This document shows, piece by piece, positions 43,016 through 54,553 of a stretch of DNA of 64,000 nucleotides. The stretch lies in contig CAVNZM010000014.1 of assembly GCA_963693365.1 (NCBI GenBank), positions 2,480,001-2,544,000 of the forward strand. The letters are read 5' to 3'. The notes below the pieces were generated by a model, which saw only the letters and a program-made list of their open reading frames with translations, was not told the DNA's origin and did not search any database. The number at the start of each line of letters is the position of its first letter. The stretch's first letter is position 1. Source of the stretch: Amoebidium appalachense (taxonomy: Eukaryota > Ichthyosporea). The translations under genes and the position numbers were made by a program.

Positions 43016-44202
43016 ATACGAGATATCGGGGTCATGTGCCTCGCGGTTGCAGTGCACGTGGTGGCCCACAACATGCTGACGGATCCAAAGCATGCGGGAA
43101 CCCCCAATGTAGTCCTGTAGGGATATTAATGGTTGGTCAGCAGCATGCACATGCACAGACACACGCCTGTACGCCACACGAACATACACAAGAAAACATG
43201 CAAACACGGTGTGTGCACACACCGAGAGAGAGACACACACACAGATACAGACACAGACACAAGACAGAGAGCCACGCACACACCCGTTCCGAACCTGCCC
43301 TTACGAGTCTATCGCCCTTTTCTTCCTTATACCCTACTCACACCCACACCAACAGCAACAAACACACTCAACCACATGTGCACCTACATCAATGCCAATC
43401 CACCGACCCGCCTGCCTACACCCAAAACTTTACCCCCCCCCCCCCCCCCCAAAAAAGAAAGAAAGAAAGAAAGAAAGCGGGAAAAAAACCCACCCACCTG
43501 ACTGTACCCAAACAGGCGGTTAATGAGGGGGTTCTTGCTGACGGCACCGTGGTTGGCGTCGTGTTGAATGTTGAGACCAATCCACGCGTAGATCACGCCA
43601 CCAATCACAGCCTGCGTTTAAAAATTGACACTATTAAAGGAGGTTTCTTTTAGGTCGATTACAGGCCCTTCCGGGCCAGGCCAGAACGCTGTTTGATGCA
43701 CATCTAGCCAATTACAAAACGCAAATCGATTTCGGGTTTTACGCACTTTAACATTGGGTCCATTGCTCGGGGGACCCATGCACCTATGGATATATCCTCC
43801 AACCAATCACAGCGAGCAACAAACAAACAATAGATCCCAAATAATTTCATAGCGCACCCCAACTAACTGCAGTCTGTTCAAGGAAGGAAGATTGCCTCAA
43901 TCAATTAAAATTTTATCGGAAAATGGAGACGAAAAAAAAGGTAGGGTGCATAACCCCGAGCAGCACAATAAAGGCATTGTGCTCCCAATCCTTATTCTCA
44001 GGATTGTTCTCCCCCCCCCCCCCCCCGAGCCCTCCGGCCCCCCCCGGGGGGACGGACAACACCCCCACACCCATCCATACAAAGCACCCGACCAAAACAC
44101 ATGTCCCACTTTTCCAAACACTGGACACGTACAAATGCACAAATGCATACACAAGCATGCCCCAACACAAAGACACCTTTCCACACGCACACGCACACGC
44201 AG

Positions 44203-44240
<38 letters not shown>

Positions 44241-44362
44241 CGCCCTCCTCCGTCCCGTGCCCTGCACCCCTACACACCTGCGTCATGGATGGGACATATA
44301 GACATACACATATGTATATGCATGCATGCACGTGTGTGCGCGCACACACCCGTACCCGACCT

Positions 44363-44394
<32 letters not shown>

Positions 44395-44865
44395 ACACCC
44401 CACATACCTGGGTCATGGATGGCCCTTTGGCGATCCAGTAATAGTCGCAGTAGAAAGCAGCGGCCAAAATGGCAAGGGTCTTGATATACCTGTATATCCA
44501 AAAACAGATTTAAATACTAGAAAATAAATTACTAGTATCTCCCGATCAAAAGAGGCTCCCACAGTTTGCTTACCCCGAGAATCCTTGGTTGTGTGTGTGT
44601 GTGCGCGCGCGTGTCTGTATGTGCGTGTGCACCACTGAAGCCATTGCACAAACAACATCCCCGGAGCCAAGCAACATGGCACACCAACGAATACCCAATC
44701 AAGACAACCCGCCCTTCCCCCCCCCCCCCCCCCCCCCACACCCACCACTTACACACACACACACACACACTATACACCACTGTACAAGCTTGCAAACAAA
44801 CATGGAGAACGTACACGGCTGCTCGACCTACCCACCCTGGCTCCCCCCCCCAACCACACACACAC

Positions 44866-44898
<33 letters not shown>

Positions 44899-45280
44899 AC
44901 CTCCCAGTGACAAAGACACATCCATGCACACACTACACACGTTTCCACACACGCGAACACCCACAGACACAAACACAAAACACCCACACATGTACATGCG
45001 CCTGTCTCCCCCCCATTTCCCCCCCCTCCCCACGCAGGGCGCGCACACACACTCTTTACACAACAACCCCCCCCCCCCCCCCCCGCCCTTGCCCCCTCCC
45101 CACACACAGTGTCCCCCCCCCCCTCTCCCTTCCCCTCACGCCTCCACGCCCCTCCGCAGACACACATGCTCACGCACGTGTGCCCACAGATACACACACA
45201 CACACACACACGTTACACCAATTTCCCCACATCTCCTCCCCCCACACCTCTATACACACAAGCACGCGCACAAACAACCT

Positions 45281-45323
<43 letters not shown>

Positions 45324-45992
45324 ACACACACACCCGTACTACGTACCAGGACGCTGGAGCCCACCACTCGTTCAGAGGCAGAACCTCCCTCACTCTCCTC
45401 CTCACCTCCTTCGTGAACTCAGTGTGGAACGCGTAGCTCTTGTCTGGAACAACTGACCCAACACGGTGCTTCTGAAGTGCCTGCGGAAGCTTCTCGTACT
45501 GGTGCAACATGTAGAAGTGTGCCGTCGCATCCTGCATGTGCAAGAGGTGAGTATTGAAAAAGTAGTTGTGTGCGCAAGAGGTGTGTTGTGAAAAAGTAAA
45601 GTGTGTGCAGGAGGTGAGTTGTGCAGAAGTAGTGTGTGCAAGAGGTGAGTTGTGCAAAAGATGAGTTGTGCAGGAGGCGTGCCGTGGCATCCTGCATTGC
45701 GCAGGTGTAAAGTAGCGCGTGTGCAAGGAGTGAGTTTTTTAAAAATAGCACGTGTGAAAGAGGTGAGTTTGGTGAAAGTAGTGCATGTGCACGAGGTGAA
45801 TTTGCGAGAGGTGAGCTGTGCAAGAGGTGAGTTGTGAAGGAGGTAAGCTTTGCAGGAAGTGAGATTTATAAGTGGTGAGTTGTGCAAGAACCGCGCAGTC
45901 ACATCCTGCAAGCACACGTGTCCGTGTGAAAAAAGTGAGTTGTGTGGACGATTAAAATATTCAAACTAAAAGCAGCGAAAGAACTGAGTTTT

Positions 45993-46026
<34 letters not shown>

Positions 46027-46216
46027 AAATAACCCCCATTGCCCGAGGTCTGCGAGTGAGAGTGTAAGAAGTAAAGCTTACAGCTAGTGGATTGTCAGGG
46101 AGTGTGTTGTTGAAAGAAGAAGTCTTCGAGTATGCTGAGAAATGCTGCGACACAAGGGGAGAAAAAATCTGGAGGGGAGGCATCGAATGAAAGGAATTAA
46201 ACAACAATAAGGCATG

Positions 46217-46248
<32 letters not shown>

Positions 46249-47513
46249 CATTCCCCCTCCACCCCCCCCCTCCCCTCCCCTCCCACCCCCCAACCCCCCT
46301 CCCAAAAAAAAAAAAAAAAAGAATGAAAGAAAAACAAAAAAGAAAAAGAAAAGAAAGAAAATGGCACGCACCTGACCGACAAAGAGGATGACGTCATCAC
46401 CACCGGGGTGGGAGTCCTTGAAGGCCACCAGGTCGTAGACCCCGTCTTCGAGGATGGCATAACGGTCGCTGTTGTACACGTCGTCACGACTCCATACCTT
46501 CTCTGCCTTGCCGAAGTCTGTTTTTTGTCGTTTTTTTTTTTTTTTTTTTTTTTTGGGGGGGGGGGGGGGGGGGTTCAAATGTGTTGTGGAGCACAAAGAA
46601 CAGCAACGGGCGAGGTTGATTGTGGGGTTGCGGGCAGATGGGTTGTGAAAGGGGTGTTTTTTAATTTTTTATTATTATTATTTTTTTTGGGGGGGGGGGG
46701 GGGAGGGGGGGAGGGATTGACACGGTTGCAGGATACGAAGTACACATTGAAGACGAACAACACGGTACTCATTTAAGATAGAAGAGCTAAAATATGTGTG
46801 TGTGCAACATAGGATATGTGGGAGGGGGACGAGGGGGAAGGGGGGAACGGGGGGGGGGGGGGGAGGGGGGGGCTTTTCTTTTTATTTTCTTTCTTTTTCT
46901 TTTTTGGAGGAGATGGGGGGGAGGGGAGGGGAGGGGGCTTAGGAGGGAGAGGGGAATAAAACACATTCAGCGTACATAAGATGAAGAGGAACAGAGAAAA
47001 GGAAAGGAGGAGGAGATTGGGGGGAGGGGGGGGTGGAAACAGAGGGACACACATGGTTTATATGTAGTGTGTGGCCTAATATTAGAGGGCACAAGAAGTA
47101 GAACTACATAGATATTGTGCTTTCTTAGACCAGAGCAGCCACATTGCACACTGCCGTCTGCCGCAAAGAAAAAATCTTGCGTCAAGCAGAAACCAAGCAC
47201 CAAGGAGCCCCAACGTAATACTCAAGAGCACAACCAAGTAGATGTCCTTGATCTAGCAGGGTACGGGCCGGGGCACATGTATTCTAAAAAAAAAAAACGA
47301 ACATGAGTAGTTCTGTAAACTCGCACATACAGAACTCGCCAGAGTTTTGTGCGATTGCGAGTAGAAAACACAGCTTGACCGTCCGCACATGTAAGGTGGT
47401 GACTGAATGTGTCCACAAGCGGCATACTAAGATGCGTGACCGTATGTGCGAACCATTTTGCGTGTGGACGTGTGGGTGTTGTGTGTTTGCCATGCAGGAC
47501 CTCAGGGGCTGTG

Positions 47514-47574
<61 letters not shown>

Positions 47575-48189
47575 GTGTTCCCTATTGCACGTGAGCTGAT
47601 AAGAGCCTTGTGTGCCGAGCGTATGTGGGAGCGCTCGCGTGTAGGCATATCCAGATGTGGGCTTGTTTGTGGTCGTAAGCATGTGTAAAATGCCTGTGGG
47701 CTTGTTTGTGGCCGTAAGCATGTGTAAATGCCTATGTTGTTACTATGAAGATATAGCAACCTGCGTGAGTAAACACGAGCCGTATAGCAACAGTGTCCTC
47801 ACACGTAGTTTCGTTCTTCTGCATAGAGATACAAATATCTGAGATATGGAGGGACACAAAGTGCGAGAGTTTTTGTATGTGTATGTGGGTGTGGAGAAGG
47901 GGGGGGGGGGGGGGGGGGGGGGGGAAGAAGGAGGGGGGGAGGGCGTGTGTGTGTGTCCCTCTGTGTTTATGGGTGGCTGGGCAGATGTGTGGTTGGGTCA
48001 GTGTGTAGGGTTGTGTGCATGCATGCTGTTGTGTCTGCTTGTGGGTGTACAGTGTGTTGCAAGTGTGTTTCCGTCCTTGTGCATGCGTGTTGATGTAAGC
48101 GTAGCCCATGTACGGGGCGCCCACACAGAACAAATAGTCCACATACCGGCAGGTGTGGTCACTGGTGCCGTGTTGCTGCAAGGTGGCAT
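39130..48189 (-). CDS. Cytochrome-b5 front-end fatty acid desaturase, complete, ten exons
   Basis: Exons in coding order: 48147-48189, 46372-46517, 45347-45531, 44408-44489, 43498-43611, 43020-43114, 42051-42280, 41077-41243, 40146-40304 and 39130-39240. All junctions are GT-AG and in phase, giving 443 residues, the usual size. Residues about 20-100 are a cytochrome b5 domain with haem ligands in SHPGGDD (His51) and [10 protein letters not shown] (His73). The di-iron histidine boxes are QHDANHG (169-173), QHVVGHH (204-209) and QIEHH (376-380); Gln in the third box marks the front-end class (delta-4/5/6/8). Hydrophobic segments lie around residues 125-165 and 255-335. The protein is an ER membrane enzyme using NADH-cytochrome b5 reductase electrons to insert a double bond between an existing one and the carboxyl end in polyunsaturated fatty acid synthesis. 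Overall arrangement is closest to microbial delta-5 type enzymes, but regioselectivity cannot be read. An acceptor TTTTTACAG just before the ATG suggests a 5' UTR intron. Confidence 0.95.
39730..40130 (-). repeat. Dispersed repeat family A, full-length copy in desaturase intron 9
   Basis: On the coding strand the element begins AGACCGCTTTACTTCC right after the donor GTACC and a 13-base C run, and ends CGCATTCAAA followed by a C-rich tail (39669-39729). It is 401 bp and highly similar to 4000-4394. It lies in sense orientation within the gene, as does the WDR82 copy. Confidence 0.92.
41860..41940. repeat. G tract, GGGA and (GA)n array
   Basis: Purine-rich array in desaturase intron 7; CT-rich on the coding strand. 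Confidence 0.93.
42440..42548. repeat. (GT)n array followed by about 35 G
   Basis: In desaturase intron 6; abuts an exon-edge echo. Confidence 0.95.
42548..42593 (-). repeat. Exon-edge echo of desaturase exon 7 acceptor, short copy
   Basis: The + strand reads ATGTAGCTCTAGGGCCACTG then GTACTG and GTGTGCAAATGTG. It matches 42229-42294 with about 28 bases lost across the acceptor region. Confidence 0.85.
42741..42810 (-). repeat. Exon-edge echo of desaturase exon 7 acceptor, long copy
   Basis: CTTCTTGGGCCACTAATACT, GAGAGGTTGAGCGCGTCACC and GGCACTGTGTGCAAACG match the exon start and acceptor at 42236-42294, with a 7-base insertion. Read as an exon it would give SAGDALNLS and then a stop codon. 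Confidence 0.88.
44274..44297 (-). repeat. Exon-edge echo of desaturase exon 4 donor
   Basis: ACACACCTGCGTCATGGATG resembles ACATACCTGGGTCATGGATG at 44402-44421, the exon end plus donor. Both copies follow a long C run. Confidence 0.7.
45540..45890 (-). repeat. Irregular minisatellite in desaturase intron 2
   Basis: Repeats of GTGCAAGAGGTGAGTTGTG with variants. The first unit overlaps the intron side of the exon 3 acceptor. Confidence 0.85.
45671..45700 (-). repeat. Exon-edge echo 1 of desaturase exon 3 acceptor
   Basis: GTGCCGTGGCATCCTGCAT matches GTGCCGTCGCATCCTGCAT at 45519-45537 with one change. Confidence 0.8.
45890..45912 (-). repeat. Exon-edge echo 2 of desaturase exon 3 acceptor
   Basis: CCGCGCAGTCACATCCTGCA is a weaker copy of the same acceptor boundary, at the end of the minisatellite. 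Confidence 0.55.
46728..46775 (-). repeat. Possible diverged family A 3' fragment
   Basis: Reverse complement contains AATGTGTACTTCGTATCCTG and is next to a G/C run, similar to the fragment ending at about 6990. Confidence 0.4.
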
Positions 48190-50280
48190 CTTGCAGTTTC
48201 TGTAAAAAAGCGGAGGGTAAGCCACACAGACACACACCAGTCTCACAAAGGCCGCGAGATTCGGTGCAAGGAAGCTTAAAAAGCTGCTCTTTCTATGTAT
48301 ACGTCCTAAGAACTTTAACAATGACGTTTGAATACGAACGTCCAGCGAATTTCGGCGGGCAAAAAAAACCAGCCTCTTGCAACAAAACGCGTCGCCTACA
48401 GTGAATGAAAGTGACCAGTTCCAAGTGGCCTACTGTGTGACCTCAAAGGGAAATGGAAACAGGAACCAAGCAAACACGCAGAAAGAACAGATCTCTTTTC
48501 CACCCAAGATCAGCAAAGATCCCGTTACCACTTTAAAGGTACAACTGGTGTCCCTTTGCAATAAACAGAGATGAACATTTGGTTGGAGGATCATACATAC
48601 GTTTACATGTACCCGTGTGTATGTATGTACATGTGTATCAAAACGAATGCCGGTCTCATGTGTTTGAAAACGTGCAGGGTGTTCTACAGCAGTCGAAAGC
48701 AGGGTACGAAACTTAGCATTGGAAATACGGTGTTTTATGTCAACCGATCATAATCTAAGGGAAAATACCAAAAAGCTATTCATGAATCCGGATTAAGTTG
48801 TCTACAATTTATGAAATTTCTGAAATACATGTCGGTACATGAATCGCAAGAGGAAAGGCATCCAATCGGAGCGGCAGCCTCAGGAATTTTTGAATGGCTG
48901 CGATTGGTAAATTCTGCTGCACCAATCGGAACACACCAGCAAAAGCCTCCTAAAGCCGGCATACATATTTTTTCTAGCGGTGCTGTTATATTTTCAGGTT
49001 GCACAGAAGTACAAAAATGTGTGCAAAATATATAATTTGAATTACTAATTTCTTGTGTAAAGCTAATGGCGTTTTATTTTGGTTTTTTCGTGTATTTATA
49101 TCTTCGTTGCAGATATGCACATTGAAAAATGGTGTCATATAAAATTGTGACTTTCAACTACGCATGACCAATCAACACTTCTCAATAAATAAGCATTTCG
49201 ATACTCCTTATGGTAACTATTGAAGACCTCTGGTTGGTTCCGTCACCGTAAAATATTGAATCCTCTGCGCATCCACAAATACACACACACACCGCAAGAA
49301 AAGGTGAAAATCTCGCCATAAACAGCCCAGCGGACACTTTGAATAAGGATTTTTTCTGGTGGCTGTGCGGCTTTTTCGGGCCGCGCCAAGCAAAGCGGCC
49401 GGGCACACACAGACATATGCACTGACTGAAGCTCAAGCCAAGGCCTTCCTCCTAATCTCCCGGGCCTGGAAACTGCAGGGTTCGAATCGGAATCTAAAAA
49501 TGGAACAGGCTGGGTTGGATCGATCGAACGGCAAAGTCAATCGACGCGTACACGTACAGTACTAGTATGGTGCCCCAAGCCCACCGGCCTCCAAGAAATA
49601 AAAAATATAAAAAAATTACTTCCCACCGGTTTCAATTTTTTTTGGATGGATCGAACGCCCTTGACGAGACCTGTCGAATGGCGTGTCAGGCTCAAAAACC
49701 GCCAATCTGACCCCCCTCCGACCCGACCCGGCCCGATCCGGTTACGTCATCAAGCCAGTCCGGCCCGGCCTGAATTGGGTCGGCCCGGTCCGATCGGGTC
49801 ACGCTCCGGGCTGCCCGTGGCCTGGGAGTGCTTGCAAAGCTCTGTAGTTGGACGTGTATGCACACACGTGCACCTTGCCCACCACGTTTATTAGGTTACA
49901 GATATAGCTATGGAGCCATACACCCTGTGTGGCCTCGTCCTTTAATGCACAAATGCTTACATGTGACATGCGGGTTTGCCAAGTTACTGAATGCGACCTT
50001 TTTGCATGAGAATTTTGAACTACAAGGTTTTCGAATTCCACTTCTTATGGCATAGAGCCCGGGCTGCCCTTGGGTTTTTTGGACTCAGCAATGACACTGT
50101 CATACTGGGAATTGGTTACTTGCGAATAAACAATGAAAGTGCGAATAAACAATGAAAGCAGTGAAAAAGTATAAGAGTCACCGGCGTGTATTTAATCAAG
50201 TGCTTATTGATGTAGCTAGTGATTTCGACGTCCTGCAGCGAGGACGCACGTGCAGTGCACTTTCTGACTATTTTTTTGTA
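48190..50280. other. Upstream region of the desaturase; no further gene seen
   Basis: Mostly unique sequence with few homopolymers. CCAATCGGA motifs occur at about 48868 and 48920. A GC-rich patch of CCCGACC/CGGCCC-type sequence lies at 49710-49815. Short ORFs have no recognisable domains. Confidence 0.55.
49431..49474 (+). repeat. Short dispersed repeat G (inverted partner 57061-57100)
   Basis: CTCCTAATCTCCCGGGCCTG followed by GAAACT is shared, with a 3-base indel upstream. GGGTTCGAATCGG just after it resembles a tRNA B box, but no cloverleaf forms. Confidence 0.65.
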
Positions 50281-50613
50281 CATATATAATATTAATTAAT
50301 AAGTATGTATAAATTTACTTGATGTAAATGATGCCTAATTAGTTGGGGTGTGACCTGTGCTGGTCACAGGTTCACACCCCACAAAAAGTCTCGTTCCTCT
50401 GCATCATAAAAAGCGGCCGTGCAAGCGCAAGCGGCCGTGCAAGCCTTCCTTTGTCACTTGTCGCTTTATTTTTATTTCGTAGCTTTGGCTTTTTCACTTC
50501 TATTGGTGGTTATGTAGCGTGTGGCTGCACGTTGCCTTCATCAACGGATCAATAAACCCGAATAAACCCGAGTCAAAAGAAAAAAAAGGTTTCAAGGATA
50601 AATCGATAGCTCC
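50281..50613 (+). repeat. Inverted segment, left copy, carrying a family C end
   Basis: Includes TAATAAGTATGTATAAATTT, GTAAATGATGCCTAATTAG, a near-perfect hairpin (50345-50380), family C (50445-50588) and GGATAAATCGATAGC. The inverted, internally deleted partner is 53996-54115. Confidence 0.85.
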
Positions 50614-50718
50614 GAAAGAAAGTCACTAATTGACCTTAAATTTTTTTTCTTTTGACTGGATTTATTCAACGGAAAGATATGCAAGTATGCACGGCATACG
50701 GAGAAGACAATAAAAACT

Positions 50719-51120
50719 TCACGAGTTATCCAGTAACAAGTGCATACTGAGATACCTGAACACTGTGTGAAAATCATATAAATACTCAATGTGACGACCA
50801 ACAGAATTCAACAAAAAGTCTAAAGTTTTCACATTGCCAGCTAGTGTAGCAGATACCCGGAGGGAAAGAGGTAAAACGCGACATAAAAATTCACACCTAT
50901 CAACATGCTTGCGATTAAAAAGGTCAGCACAAAAGTGGCACCAGCGGCGATGAAAACAAGAATTACAGCGCCACTGCACAACTTCCCAGGCAATATCAAC
51001 ATCAGAGCACCATACAGACTTATCTACTAGGGTGGTATCCATACGTACAGCAGGAGAAATGTATCCTGCCAAAGCTCCCAAAAAGCGATAATGATCAGTA
51101 CGGTGTTGCCTAAGGAACAT
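50719..51120 (-). pseudogene. Probable C-terminal fragment of a non-LTR retrotransposon protein
   Basis: A 133-codon open frame with a cysteine/histidine cluster CHFCADLFNRKHVDRC (C-X2-C-X7-H-X3-C), resembling the zinc-binding tail after reverse transcriptase in LINE proteins, followed by TLDFLLNSVGRHIEYL. Downstream on the coding strand are GAATAAATCC and AGTCAAAAGAAAAAAAA (about 50665-50640), the same terminal motif as family C. No catalytic reverse-transcriptase motif is visible, so this would be a 5'-truncated insertion. Confidence 0.4.
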
Positions 51121-51160
51121 AACACATGCCGACTGAGTTTTATCTTTGATTTCTCTATCA

Positions 51161-51660
51161 GAACGAGAAAGGAACTTATACTGCGTATGGTAATAACGCG
51201 AAAAGGCAGAAAAAACAGGAAGAGAAAAGAAAGAGGGAGTGAGATAGCGAGAGGAAGAATCAGGTGGAAAGAGGGTAGGCTGAGGACATTCAGAAGTAGC
51301 GTTGGTGAATCGGGGGGGAAGAGGGATGGAGGGAGGGGGGGGAAAGAAAGCAGAACGAGAAAGAAACTTATACTGCGTATGGTAATAACGCGAAAAGGCA
51401 GAAAAAACAGGAAGAGAAAAGAAAGAGGGAGTGAGATAGCGAGAGGAAGAATCAGGTGGAAAGAGGGTAGGCTGAGGACAGAACGAGAAAGAAACTTATA
51501 CTGCGTATGGTAATAACGCGAAAAGGCAGAAAAAACAGGAAGAGAAAAGAAAGAGGGAGTGAGATAGCGAGAGGAAGAATCAGGTGGAAAGAGGGTAGGC
51601 TGAGGAAGGCAGAAAAAACAGGAAGAGAAAAGAAAGAGGGAGTGAGATAGCGAGAGGAAA
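51161..51660 (+). repeat. Tandem repeat, 128-bp unit, about 3.5 copies
   Basis: Units start GAACGAGAAAGAAACTTATA (51353, 51481; 51161 with one change). A 64-bp insertion separates units 1 and 2. The fourth unit is partial. Minus-strand open frames over it are unstable because 128 is not a multiple of 3. Confidence 0.93.
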
Positions 51661-52139
51661 TTGGCGGTTTTCCAGAAAACAATGAATGAGCTAGGGGTGG
51701 GGTTTACACACTTTTTATTGCGTGGACACGTATCCCATTCCGAAATGAGCAAATCAATCTGGCTATTTCCGCTTTTCCTTTTTCTCAATTTTGCATATCT
51801 CCCCAGTCGTATTTTCACAATTTCTTAAAAAAAACGAGATATATAGACAAATAATCGCATTATGTCATTGCAACGTTGCTCTCTATTTTTCTATTTTCTC
51901 TATTTTTCAATTTTGCAGATTTCGGCATTTTTGCAATAACAACCTTTTTGCGAGTGAATGTTAGCCTACTTGAAGATTTCTACTTGAATATGGAGACGAT
52001 GCCATCTCAAACTCTCATTAGTCGTGATACACAGTTCACGCCCGTTTTTAGTTTCACGCCTGGGGCCAGAGTTGGCCCACCAGACTTGCATGGTATACGT
52101 GCAGGCTCGACTAAGCCACAGTAATAATGGTGAGTGTCG

Positions 52140-52860
52140 TTTTTGTACAGCTGCCACCCCCCTAACCGCCTCCCCCTCCTTCTGCCCCTCCCCTCCCCCT
52201 CCTGCTCCATCCCTCTCTGTCTCCCTCTCCCTTTCCACCCCTCCCTTCCTCCCTCCGCTCCCTTCCCCCCCTCCCCTCTCCCTCCCTCCCCGCTACCGCG
52301 CTCTCTCACCCTCCCTGCCTCTCTCTCTCCCTCGTTCCCTCCCTCCTCCCCTCCCTCCCCCCTTCACCCCCGGCTCTCTGTCCCTCCCTCCCTCTTTCTC
52401 TCCTGTCCCCCTCTCCGAGTCCCTCTCGCACTCCCTCCTTCTTTCCTCTCCCCCTCCCTGTCCCCCCCTCTCTCTCCCTCTCTCCCCCTCCCCATGCTCC
52501 CCCACTCTCTCCCTTCTGTGAATATTGAGGTTCCCCCACTTGCTGTCCGTCCGTCCATTCCTCCCTCTCTTTCCTTCTCCCCCCTTCCTCCCCTCCCCTG
52601 TCTCTGTTTCTCGCCCCTCCCTCCGCCCGTCCCCCCCCCCCCCCCCCCCCCCTCCCGCTCCACCCAACCAACCCCACGTCTCGCTCCCTCTCTCCCTCCC
52701 TCCCTCCCGCTCCCTCTCTCTCCCCCCCCCCCCCCCTTCCCCCCCCCCCCCCCTCTCTCTCTCTCTCTCACTCTCTCCTCTCTCTCTCTCTTCCCCTCCT
52801 CCCTCCCCCCCTCCCCCCTCCCCCTCCCCCCCCCCCCTTCTCCCCACTCTCTCCCTCCTG
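52140..52860. repeat. Polypyrimidine tract of about 700 bp
   Basis: Almost entirely C and T on the + strand (CCCT/CTCC mixtures); H-DNA prone. No gene is seen. Confidence 0.95.
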
Positions 52861-53309
52861 CCACCTTTTTCTGCTTTCTTATTCTGTCTGACTGGGCTAC
52901 GTCCTGTTCTAACTTTTAGCTCTCGAATGTCTGAACACTTGTGCCTTTTCGTCTCTTGCCCCCATTTCCTTTTCTGTCCAAGTATTCTGTGTGAGGCATC
53001 TAAGGGAGTGGGCAGGCTCGTGTGTGCAACGGCAACAGATAGTGTTGGCTCTTGCATTTGTCTTTTTGCAAAATTGTTGTGTGCATGGCTGTCATACTCC
53101 ACACACATGCGAGTGCTTGCCGTATGCACAGGTGTTTCTTACTTCCCCCGTCTGTCTCTTTAACACGTCAATGCTTCCTAGTCCTGTCTGCTTGTCGTTG
53201 CACACACATGCTTATGGTGGGTGGATAGCGGGCAAACTGGTGTGTGCCCTTTGTTTTGCAATGACTGATTTATGTTGTCCGTCATGAAAAAAAAACAAGG
53301 CATTCTAAC

Positions 53310-53318
53310 CCTTTTTAA

Positions 53319-53352
<34 letters not shown>

Positions 53353-53378
53353 ACCACCACCACCACCACCACCACTAC

Positions 53379-53413
<35 letters not shown>

Positions 53414-53692
53414 CACTTACATGCACAAAAGGTCGTCGCCCCATTCTTTGTGCTGTTCCTCCTTTATTCCTATCTTGTTTCCATCTGGACCTCCTTATTG
53501 TTTATTTCTCCCCGTGCCCAGCCCTCAGTCTTGGACTTCTCGTTATCGACGATCTCTCTCCCCCCCCCCCCCCCCCCCCCCCCCCCCCTTTTCCCCCTCA
53601 CACATAATTAGTGACCTTCGCGTGCACCACACACACACAAGCATGCGCGCACGCACACACACACACCGCCACACACACACACACACACACGT

Positions 53693-53740
<48 letters not shown>
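53310..53740. repeat. C run, ACC triplets and CA arrays
   Basis: C run about 53320-53352, (ACC)n, CA array, a C run at 53562-53588 and a long CA array to 53738. Confidence 0.94.
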
Positions 53741-53741
<1 letters not shown>

Positions 53742-53995
53742 TGTGCGTGCTCAAAATGAGGGCGGTGTGTAAGATTATTCATGCTACATGTGCACACGAC
53801 CACACCACACACAATGCTTGTAGGTTCGTCAGGACGTGAAGGTTGTGATCGAATAAAAGGTACATGCTCTCTTTTATTTATGGACAAAGGTACAGAGCAA
53901 AGTGCAACTGTTGTGTTGTTGTCCCGGTGACTGCAAGTTCAACAGCTACCACAAAGCACGCATGCTAGAAAGAAAATAAGGTGTTCTACGTGCTC

Positions 53996-54115
53996 AGCGC
54001 TATCGATTTATCCTTGAAACTTTTTTTTTCTTTTGAAGGCAACGTGCAGCCACAGGCTACACCCCAACTAATTAGGCATCATTTACATCAAGTAAATTTA
54101 TACATACTTATTAAT
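53996..54115 (-). repeat. Inverted segment, right copy (partner 50281-50613)
   Basis: Reverse complement reads through AATTAGTTGGGGTGTAGCCT, GTGGCTGCACGTTGCCTTCA and CAAGGATAAATCGATAGC. About 160 bases present in the left copy are missing. Confidence 0.85.
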
Positions 54116-54522
54116 TCGAAGTAGACATCAAGACGGACATTTTGACGTGTCTATTTCCTTTTTACCAACCTCGGTCAGAGGTTGGGTTTTGGGGGATAGG
54201 GGTTTGGGGGAAGGGGAGACCCGGTCTCACGTGAGATGCCAAGAAAGAGAGAGAGAGAAAAAAAAGATTGTACAGTACAGCCAATCAGGGCGCTCGAACT
54301 TCTATTTGTCTTGGTGAGCTCGGGGAGCCACGATGGGAGTGTCTGATGGGAGTCTTGGCTCGAGCTCCGGCAATTTACTGGCAAATTCGCGGCCAATCGC
54401 GACCGGGGAAGGGTGCGTGTAATTTTCCGAGATTTTCAAAATTTCGAGAACCACCCGTTGCGAGCGAGCACGAGACCGAAAAAGAAGATGTATACGAGAT
54501 CTGAGAGGGAGAGAGAGAGATC

Positions 54523-54553
<31 letters not shown>

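Noticed and set aside
51027-51818. 263-codon minus-strand open frame
   Set aside because: Mostly the 128-bp tandem repeat read in shifting frames (LPSFHLILPLAISL); composition is not protein-like.
52293-53129. 278-codon Arg/Gly/Glu frame
   Set aside because: Reading of the polypyrimidine tract from the opposite strand.
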